Below are positions 1 through 4,912 of a stretch of 6,297 bases of DNA, one piece after another. Both the position numbers and the translations under genes were made by a program. The DNA is taken from positions 1-6,297 of the forward strand of contig JALSTC010000822.1 in assembly GCA_026983935.1 (NCBI GenBank). Direction: 5' to 3'. The notes under the pieces were generated by a model. That model did not search any database. It was not told where the DNA came from and saw only the letters and a program-made list of their open reading frames with translations. The stretch is from Ardenticatenia bacterium. GTDB taxonomy: Bacteria; Chloroflexota; Anaerolineae; Aggregatilineales; Ch27. How positions within the stretch are numbered: position 1 is the first letter of the stretch; every line of letters starts with the position of its first letter.

Positions 1-836
1 CTGAGTGTTGCCAGTTCGACCGGGTCGTCCTGTACAATGACGGTTTCGCCGGTTTCTTCGTCAATCGTCTCTTCAAAGGGCACCTGCAGGATAGTCACCG
101 TGGCCGTCAGGTCACGTTCCAGCGTGATGATCTGCCCTGTTTCTTCGTCAATGGCCAGGATGGCGTCTTCCGGCACGTTTTCCGGCGGCTGTTCGCCGGA
201 TTCTATCGCTTCATTGACGGCACGCAGTCGGGCGCGGGCTTCCTGCCGTCCCAGCCCGGCAACGGTCAGCGAAGTGCGGTCAATGAAGCCTGCCGGTGGA
301 TCCGCCGTGAAGTCCTGGATCGGATCGAGGGTGAAGGTCACCGTCTCCCCCTCCTGACCGACATACGCCATGGCAGCCAGCGGTTCGTCCAACGGCCCGC
401 CGATCAGCACATAAGTGTCCGGGTATGGCAGCGGGGCGGCGATGGCCGGGAATACGTACAGCAGCACCACGATAATCACACCCAGCACCACGACCAGCCG
501 TGATGCCTGCCCCAGCATCCGCCAGGTCAGGCCGGTCAGGAACATCAGAAACAGGGTGCTGACCAGGGGACGCCAGGCCAGGTCCTGGGGGTAAGTACCG
601 ATGGCAAACAGGTGCAGATTGTTGGTGATGACTGCCCAGTTGGCCTGCTGGATGGACCAGGAAATGAAGCCGATGATGGCCCAGACAACAAACGCGCTGG
701 CGACGATGGTCAGTAATGTGTTCCACCAGGAACTGAACAGGTTTTCCCGCAGCCAGCCCAGAATTCCGGTCTCAACGATGGGCGGTTTCCGGGTTTCCGG
801 CGGGGTGGTTTCCACATAGAACGATTTCTGAGCCAC
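1..836 (-). CDS. aapM: General L-amino acid ABC transporter permease AapM, 3' end cut by window edge
   Basis: Second membrane subunit of an Aap-type (HAAT family) importer; with AapQ it should form the channel in the cytoplasmic membrane. 278 codons are visible and remain open at the left edge. The start is GTG at 836, chosen because AAGGAG (845-850) lies 8 bases upstream and the aapQ stop is only 2 bases away. Visible: cytoplasmic N-terminus, TM1 about residues 38-62, an external segment with the AapM-like pattern FAIGTYP..LAWRP (77-90), TM2 about 90-105, a short basic cytoplasmic turn, TM3 about 112-134. After TM3, where I recall known AapM proteins soon reaching a WGG motif and the core permease domain, residues 138-278 are instead a hydrophilic, acidic, probably extracytoplasmic insertion with IDEETG at 229-234 and 258-263. 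The core domain with the EAA loop must lie outside the window. The cysteines I recall in the first external loop of AapM are absent. Assignment rests on the N-terminal pattern and gene order. Confidence 0.83.
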   Translation of the reverse strand, partial: MAQKSFYVETTPPETRKPPIVETGILGWLRENLFSSWWNTLLTIVASAFVVWAIIGFISWSIQQANWAVITNNLHLFAIGTYPQDLAWRPLVSTLFLMFLTGLTWRMLGQASRLVVVLGVIIVVLLYVFPAIAAPLPYPDTYVLIGGPLDEPLAAMAYVGQEGETVTFTLDPIQDFTADPPAGFIDRTSLTVAGLGRQEARARLRAVNEAIESGEQPPENVPEDAILAIDEETGQIITLERDLTATVTILQVPFEETIDEETGETVIVQDDPVELATL

Positions 837-838
837 GG

Positions 839-2080
839 CTACCGCTCCTTCAATTTGAGTGACTGGTTCAACCAGTTCATCACCGCCGAGATGATCAGGC
901 TCATCGCCAGGTACGTTAGCATCACCGTCATGAAGGGCACAATGGTCTGCCCGGACTGGTTGATAATCGTCCTGGAAATGGCAAACACGTCGGCAAAGGC
1001 AATGGCAATAGCCAGACTGGAGTTCTTGGCCAGGTTCAAATACTGGTTACCCAGCGGCGGGATGATGACGCGCAGGGCCTGCGGAAGGACAACAAGCTGC
1101 AGTGTCTGTCCGTAGGTGAGGCCCAGAGCACGGGCAGCCTCGATCTGGCCGTGAGACACGGCCTGAATGCCGGCCCGCACGATTTCACCGATGAAGGCTG
1201 CTGTATACAGCACCAGCCCGACGACCAGCGCCGCATATTCCGGCGAGATCGTCTCGCCGCCTTCGATGCGCTGGATCACCATATCGCCAGTTGGCAGCTC
1301 ACGCATCACCGGCGAGGGCAGCTCGACTGTCCAGGGGACATTGCCCACCGCCAGCCAGCCCAGCACGGCAAAGCCGATGATCGCCAGCAGCGCGTAGCGC
1401 ATCTGATAGCCCGGCTGGCCGGTTTCAGTCTGGAAACGGCCCCGCACATACCACAGAAAGCCCGCCGTAACGAAGCCCACAACCAGATAGAGCAGCCACA
1501 GGGGGAAAACTTCCGTTGGATGAAAGGCCGGGATGACCAGCCCGCGGTTGCTCAGGTAAACCGGCCCCGGCATGGTTGCGGCATTTCTGATCTGAGGCAG
1601 GGCACGGAACACGCCCTGATAGAAGAAAATAAGCTGCACCAGTAAAGGCGTATTACGGAATATTTCAACGTAGGTCTGGGTGATGTTGCGTACCAGCCAG
1701 TTTGGCGTGAGCAGCGCAATGCCGACGAATATCCCCAGAATAGTTGCCAGCACCAGGCCGACCGATACGGCTCGCAGCGTATTGATCAGCCCGACGAGGA
1801 AGGCCTGCCAGGTGGTGTCGGTGCTGGAAATGCCAGGCCCTTCGTTGAAGTTGATCCCGATGGGCCGCTGCCAGAAATCCAGGGTGGGACTCTGGCCGAT
1901 GGCGGCCAGGCCGTTGAGGATGTTATTGACCAGCACAAAGAGGACGGCAATGACCGCGATCGCGAAGATGATCTGGGCCCCGGCCTGAATAACGCGAATA
2001 TCGCGCCAGAGAGGAATGGTCTGGTGCTCACCAACATCAACCACCGCCGAATGATGGGGAGGTGAGGTGCGCTGTGTCAT
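839..2080 (-). CDS. aapQ: General L-amino acid ABC transporter permease AapQ
   Basis: Integral membrane subunit of an Aap-type amino-acid importer, partner of AapM. 413 residues from ATG 2080, close to the usual length of about 400. Membrane segments appear at about 36-56, 95-125, 193-213, 228-246, 283-305 and 382-402, with further hydrophobic stretches near 147-157 and 353-369. The polar-amino-acid permease signature is present: NTLRAVSVGL (100-109) and FRNTPLLVQLIFFY (141-154). The cytoplasmic EAA loop that docks on the ATPase spans 314-337 (EAARALGL ... VLPQAL), followed by GNQYLNLAKNSSLAIAIAF (344-362). The insert between conserved blocks, with LSNRGL (176-181) and the later RFQTETGQ (215-222), is typical of AapQ rather than of small HisM/GlnP permeases. 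A GTG six bases upstream (2086) is also in frame; ATG 2080 is preferred because AGG at 2086-2088 sits 5 bases before it. It follows aapJ after 117 bases and precedes aapM by 2. Confidence 0.95.
   Translation of the reverse strand: MTQRTSPPHHSAVVDVGEHQTIPLWRDIRVIQAGAQIIFAIAVIAVLFVLVNNILNGLAAIGQSPTLDFWQRPIGINFNEGPGISSTDTTWQAFLVGLINTLRAVSVGLVLATILGIFVGIALLTPNWLVRNITQTYVEIFRNTPLLVQLIFFYQGVFRALPQIRNAATMPGPVYLSNRGLVIPAFHPTEVFPLWLLYLVVGFVTAGFLWYVRGRFQTETGQPGYQMRYALLAIIGFAVLGWLAVGNVPWTVELPSPVMRELPTGDMVIQRIEGGETISPEYAALVVGLVLYTAAFIGEIVRAGIQAVSHGQIEAARALGLTYGQTLQLVVLPQALRVIIPPLGNQYLNLAKNSSLAIAIAFADVFAISRTIINQSGQTIVPFMTVMLTYLAMSLIISAVMNWLNQSLKLKER
845..850 (-). promoter_or_regulatory. Ribosome binding site of aapM, inside the end of aapQ
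   Basis: AAGGAG on the minus strand lies within the last codons of aapQ and 8 bases before the GTG at 836. It decides the otherwise ambiguous start of aapM. Because it lies inside translated aapQ sequence, the two permeases are probably translationally coupled, which fits subunits needed in equal amounts. Confidence 0.7.
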
Positions 2081-2131
2081 ATGCACCTGCTTTCAATTAG
2101 AGAGAAATGAAAAACATAAACAACTGTGTGC

Positions 2132-2185
2132 AAAAGCTGTATTTGAGAGAGGGGCGGCCCCAACAATGAGGCCACCCCTGCTTTT
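2132..2185 (-). promoter_or_regulatory. Intercistronic stem-loop between aapJ and aapQ
   Basis: A 10-bp stem (2150-2159 with 2170-2179, one G-U pair in the transcript) encloses a 10-base loop. A second, outer pairing, GCTTTT with AAAAGC (2180-2185 with 2132-2137), can close a longer structure with a 12-base bulge on one side. It begins 12 bases after the aapJ stop. No run of T follows the inner stem directly in the direction of transcription, so it does not look like a full intrinsic terminator. A role as 3' stabiliser or partial attenuator that keeps binding-protein mRNA above permease mRNA is inferred, as known for other binding-protein operons such as malEFG. Confidence 0.55.
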
Positions 2186-2197
2186 AACGTTCCAGAT

Positions 2198-3283
2198 TTA
2201 CCGCCAGGCAGGCGCGTAAATCAGGCCACCGTTGAGCCACAGCTCGTTCGGGCCGCGCTCGATGGGCAGCGGGCCATCTGCGGCGAAGTAGCGCTCATAC
2301 ACTTCGCCGTAGTTGCCAACCTGACGCAGAACTTCGACCATGAAGTCGTTGTTCAGGCCAAGCAGGCCACCCAGACCCAGATCAGCGTCCAGCACGCGGG
2401 CTACCTGGGCACCAACGCGGGCGATGTAGTCATCATCGCTCTCGCCGTCCTGGCGCAGGAAGTCGTCCACATTGCTGGAGTCAATGCCCAGCTCTTCTGC
2501 CTGGATCATGCCGAAGACCGTCCAGTTGATGACGTCTGCCCACTGGGAGTCATTCTGGCGATAGACGGGGCCAAGTGGCTCCTTGGAGAACGTGGTCGGC
2601 CAGACGTAGTAGGCCGCGGGATCGGGGGAGGCAGCACGGAGCGCCTCAAGCTGCGAGCGGTCGGATGTCTGCACGTCGCAGCGGCCGTCCATGAAGGCAG
2701 AGTTGGTGTCCGCGGTGCTCTCGAACTGGAGCAGTTCGTAGGTCAGGCCGCGCTCGTCCATCTGGTCGGTGATGTTCTTCTCGGTGGTCGTCCCGGTCGT
2801 GGTGCAGATGGTCGCGCCATCCAGGTCTTCCCAGGTCTCCAGCCCTTCACCGGCGCGCACCATGATGCTCTGGCCGTCGTAGAAGTTGGTCGGGCCGAAG
2901 TCCAGCCCCGCCTCTGTATCGCGGCTCAGCGTCCAGGTGGTATTGCGCACCAGCACGTCGACTTCACCGGTGGCAACAGCGGGCAGACGGGTCTGCGCCG
3001 TCTGCGGGGAGAGTTCCAGCGTGTCAGAGCTGGCTTCGCCGAAGATGGCGACGGCAAAAGCACGGCAGAATTCCACATCAAAGCCCGTGATTTCGCTGGT
3101 TTCGGGGTCAAGATAGCCGAAGCCGAACAGTTCCTGGTTCACCCCGCAGATCAAACGTCCACGGTCACGAACCAGGTCGAGTGTGCTCTGCTCCTGGCCG
3201 GAAACGACCAGCGCACCGCTAAACAGTGACAGTGCCAGCAGTGCGGTAACCAGTACAAGAAGCGAACGCCTGTTACGTAACAT
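2198..3283 (-). CDS. aapJ: General L-amino acid ABC transporter substrate-binding protein AapJ
   Basis: Extracytoplasmic receptor that captures amino acids and delivers them to the AapQ/AapM channel. 361 residues from ATG 3283, slightly longer than the usual 340 or so. Residues 1-30 form a signal peptide (basic RNRR, hydrophobic core 8-27, likely cleavage near the SGQ-EQ segment). No lipobox cysteine is present, so it is probably soluble, which would be unexpected if the host has a single membrane. Mature-protein hallmarks of the family: LICGVNQELFGF (44-55), GFDVEFCRAFAVAIFG (67-82), DVLVRNTTWTLSRDT (109-123), TICTTTGTTTE (158-168), GRCDVQTSDRSQL (200-212), PLGPVYR (236-242), NYGEVYERYF (324-333) and the C-terminal GGLIYAPAWR. 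Cysteines 46, 73, 160 and 202 could form two disulfides (inferred). The start is chosen for the AGGAG at 3294-3298 and the signal peptide; the frame is open to a TTG at 3358, which would add 25 residues that do not resemble a signal peptide. First gene of the aap operon. Confidence 0.96.
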   Translation of the reverse strand: MLRNRRSLLVLVTALLALSLFSGALVVSGQEQSTLDLVRDRGRLICGVNQELFGFGYLDPETSEITGFDVEFCRAFAVAIFGEASSDTLELSPQTAQTRLPAVATGEVDVLVRNTTWTLSRDTEAGLDFGPTNFYDGQSIMVRAGEGLETWEDLDGATICTTTGTTTEKNITDQMDERGLTYELLQFESTADTNSAFMDGRCDVQTSDRSQLEALRAASPDPAAYYVWPTTFSKEPLGPVYRQNDSQWADVINWTVFGMIQAEELGIDSSNVDDFLRQDGESDDDYIARVGAQVARVLDADLGLGGLLGLNNDFMVEVLRQVGNYGEVYERYFAADGPLPIERGPNELWLNGGLIYAPAWR

Positions 3284-3292
3284 AAGATTCAG

Positions 3293-3308
3293 TCTCCTCT
3301 CGAGGAAA
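3293..3308 (-). promoter_or_regulatory. Small hairpin covering the aapJ ribosome binding site
   Basis: In the transcript TTTCCT (3303-3308) can pair with AGGAGA (3293-3298) around a CGAG loop: six pairs, one of them G-U. The right arm contains the AGGAG Shine-Dalgarno sequence, which lies 10 bases before the aapJ ATG. The structure is short and may be chance or only mildly repressive. Confidence 0.35.
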
Positions 3309-3536
3309 AATATTGCTGCGTTGGAGGCACAACCCTGCAAAAGTACAGGGGACGACAAAAACGGAAAGTGCTTTTATATCACCTATCCGATATGGCCCTC
3401 CTTTCCCTGGTAGATCGATCAGTATGCTGCCGAAGATCGGTACAGCGTCAACAAGAAAGCGCGACGCGACAGCCTTTCCCGCGACTGACTGGTATGGACT
3501 TGCCGATTTTTGTGTTTGCGAGAATGAACTGATGGC

Positions 3537-3565
3537 AGTTTAGCATGGCCGTAAAAGTTCGTCAA
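3537..3565 (-). promoter_or_regulatory. Sigma-70-type promoter for the aap operon
   Basis: On the minus strand TTGACG (3560-3565) and TAAACT (3537-3542) are separated by exactly 17 bases, and TGC immediately before the -10 makes it an extended -10 element. Five of six bases match the -35 consensus and four of six the -10. Transcription would start near 3530, leaving a leader of about 245 bases before aapJ. It is the best promoter-like match in the gap. Confidence 0.6.
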
Positions 3566-3578
3566 ATTGTATCACAAT
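3566..3578. promoter_or_regulatory. Operator-like palindrome abutting the aap -35 box
   Basis: ATTGT-3-ACAAT is a perfect 5-bp inverted repeat directly next to the -35 hexamer. The position would suit a regulator of the amino-acid transporter. The arms are short and AT-rich, so chance is possible, and no regulator gene lies in the window. Confidence 0.3.
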
Positions 3579-3667
3579 CGTCTGTTTGTGGATTCTCCTG
3601 CCAAAAACCCCGTTTCACATGGCGCAGACCACGACACTCGGTGATCACTATCGGCGCTGTGCCCTCA

Positions 3668-4819
3668 TCAGGGTCTTGTGAACGGATCGAACAGCCGCTG
3701 GTACTCCTGCAGGGCATAGCGGTCGGTCATGCCAGAAATGTAATCCGTGACCACGCGGTGCAGGCTGCGGCGGTTCAGCTTCTCCTGCACTCTGTCCGGG
3801 AGCTGCTCCGGGCGCTGGACATAGGCCTCAAAAATGGCCGTGATGAAATGCTCCGCTTTGGCGGCCATACGCATCACCCGGTAGTGGCGGTAGAGCTTCT
3901 TGTAGAGCGTGTCCTTCAATTCACGGTTCATGCGGGTGAAATCTTCGGAATGCCCGATCACGTTGTAGGGCAGCAGTTGCAGTTCTTCCAGGGACTGCGG
4001 TTTGGCTTCCTCCAATCGTTGGGCCGTGTAGGTGACCACATCATCAATCTCCAGCCCGATCATACGTCGGATCAGGCGGTAGCGTACGTGATCGTCAAAG
4101 TCACGCCCATCCCAGCCAATGCTCTCCTGCAGGGTCTGCCACAGCTCCAGGCCTTCCACCTCCCTGACGGCCAGCATCCCGGAGCGCAGGCCATCATCCA
4201 GGTCGTGAGCATTGTAGGCCAGCTCATCGGCCACATTGGCGATCTGCGCTTCCAGGCTGCCGCGCTTTTCCGGCTCAAAGCCTTCTGCATCGCTGATGTC
4301 GTATTCCGATTCGTGTTTGACGATGCCTTCCAGCACTTCATAGGTCAGGTTGAGGCCCGGCCAGCCGGGGTAGCGCTCTTCCAGCTTGGTCACGATACGC
4401 AGCGTCTGTTTGTTGTGGTCAAAGCCGCCGTGATCGGTCATCAGTTTGTTCAGGATCATTTCGCCGGAGTGGCCAAACGGCGGATGGCCGATGTCATGCA
4501 CCAGGCAGATGGCTTCCACCAGGTCTTCGTTCGCGCCGAGAGCGCGGGCGAACGATCGCCCGATCTGGGCCACTTCCAGCGTGTGCGTCAGACGGGTGCG
4601 GTAATAATCCCCTTCGTAGTTGATGAAGACCTGGGTCTTGTATTCCAGGCGGCGGAAGGCGGTTGTGTGGATGATGCGATCGCGGTCGCGCTGGAAGGCG
4701 GTGCGGTAGTTCTGTTCGGGATCGGGATACTGGCGGCCCTGGCTGTCTCTGGCCAGTGTGGCATAAGGGGCAAGGGTTTGTGCTTCGATGGCTTCGCGCT
4801 GTTCGCGGGTGATCAGCAT
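3668..4819 (-). CDS. dgt: HD-domain deoxynucleoside triphosphate triphosphohydrolase (dGTPase-like)
   Basis: Cytoplasmic enzyme that hydrolyses dGTP, or dNTPs more widely, to the deoxynucleoside and triphosphate, helping to set dNTP pools. 383 residues, in the range of the short dGTPase-like proteins and shorter than E. coli Dgt (about 505), so the exact substrate is uncertain. The HD metal site is complete: H79 in RLTHTLEVAQIGR, H108-D109 in LVHDIGHPPFGHSGE, and D198 in NVADELAYNAHDLDDGL; H112, H117 and E120 fall where catalytic residues sit in this family. The N-terminal RDRDRIIHTTAFRRLEYKTQVF (44-65) is the usual lead-in, with R56, R57 and K61 typical of the family. ATG 4819 is supported by AGGAG (4828-4832) 8 bases upstream. 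It lies 93 bases after the nucleoside kinase gene and may be co-transcribed with it or use a weak promoter of its own. The gene symbol is by family resemblance only. Confidence 0.94.
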   Translation of the reverse strand: MLITREQREAIEAQTLAPYATLARDSQGRQYPDPEQNYRTAFQRDRDRIIHTTAFRRLEYKTQVFINYEGDYYRTRLTHTLEVAQIGRSFARALGANEDLVEAICLVHDIGHPPFGHSGEMILNKLMTDHGGFDHNKQTLRIVTKLEERYPGWPGLNLTYEVLEGIVKHESEYDISDAEGFEPEKRGSLEAQIANVADELAYNAHDLDDGLRSGMLAVREVEGLELWQTLQESIGWDGRDFDDHVRYRLIRRMIGLEIDDVVTYTAQRLEEAKPQSLEELQLLPYNVIGHSEDFTRMNRELKDTLYKKLYRHYRVMRMAAKAEHFITAIFEAYVQRPEQLPDRVQEKLNRRSLHRVVTDYISGMTDRYALQEYQRLFDPFTRP

Positions 4820-4857
4820 GGGCCAGGCTCCTGAAACTTGTCATTGTGGGTATTCTG

Positions 4858-4887
4858 ATTTTACACTGGATTTTGACGCGCTGGCAG
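4858..4887 (-). promoter_or_regulatory. Possible weak promoter for the dNTPase gene
   Basis: On the minus strand CTGCCA (4882-4887, four of six to consensus) is followed after 18 bases by TAAAAT (4858-4863, five of six). Transcription would begin near 4851, about 30 bases before the ATG at 4819. It sits in the 93-base gap after the kinase, where no intrinsic terminator is visible, so read-through from the kinase is equally possible. Confidence 0.3.
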
Positions 4888-4912
4888 GCCTCTTCTCACA
4901 GCGGTGATGCAT

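Larger units (their letters stand above)
3284..3667 (-). other. 384-base intergenic region: aapJ leader and promoter
   Basis: No credible gene on either strand. Read leftwards it holds, after the dNTPase stop, a palindrome and sigma-70-like promoter near 3537-3578, then a leader of about 245 bases. The leader contains a possible second, weaker promoter (TTGACG at 3446-3451 and CATACT at 3421-3426, spacing 19), an isolated Shine-Dalgarno-like AGGAGG at 3397-3402 with no ORF behind it, a weak inverted repeat (3376-3380 with 3389-3393), a 5-bp inverted repeat CCCTG/CAGGG (3333-3337 with 3346-3350), and the hairpin over the aapJ ribosome binding site. It matches no riboswitch class that I recognise. 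I see no clear intrinsic terminator for the upstream gene: a T5 run at 3603-3607 lacks a convincing stem. Confidence 0.6.

Noticed and set aside
280..726. 148-residue minus-strand open frame overlapping aapM
   Set aside because: It is the shifted frame of aapM; the aapM frame is open from the GTG at 836 to the window edge with membrane segments and family patterns.
1151..1645. 164-residue open frame on the plus strand
   Set aside because: Antisense to aapQ; no motif and no ribosome binding site worth noting, while aapQ is firmly identified.
3284..3358. Longer aapJ start at TTG 3358
   Set aside because: It would put 25 non-signal residues before an evident signal peptide and has no good ribosome binding site, unlike ATG 3283.
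3461..3485. Three GCGAC repeats in the aapJ leader
   Set aside because: Five-base units with irregular spacing in GC-rich DNA; not distinguishable from chance.
3451..3546. Small leader peptide from an ATG at 3546 before aapJ
   Set aside because: The ATG overlaps the -10 box of the promoter, so it would not be in that transcript, and no ribosome binding site precedes it.
3545..4834. 429-residue open frame on the plus strand, longer than the gene opposite it
   Set aside because: It lies antisense to the dNTPase gene, whose complete HD motifs prove that frame. The plus-strand product has no recognisable motif and is a by-product of GC-rich codon use.
4879..4903. Inverted repeat CGCTG/CAGCG after the kinase gene as a terminator
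   Set aside because: Only a 5-bp stem with a 15-base loop and no T-run after it.
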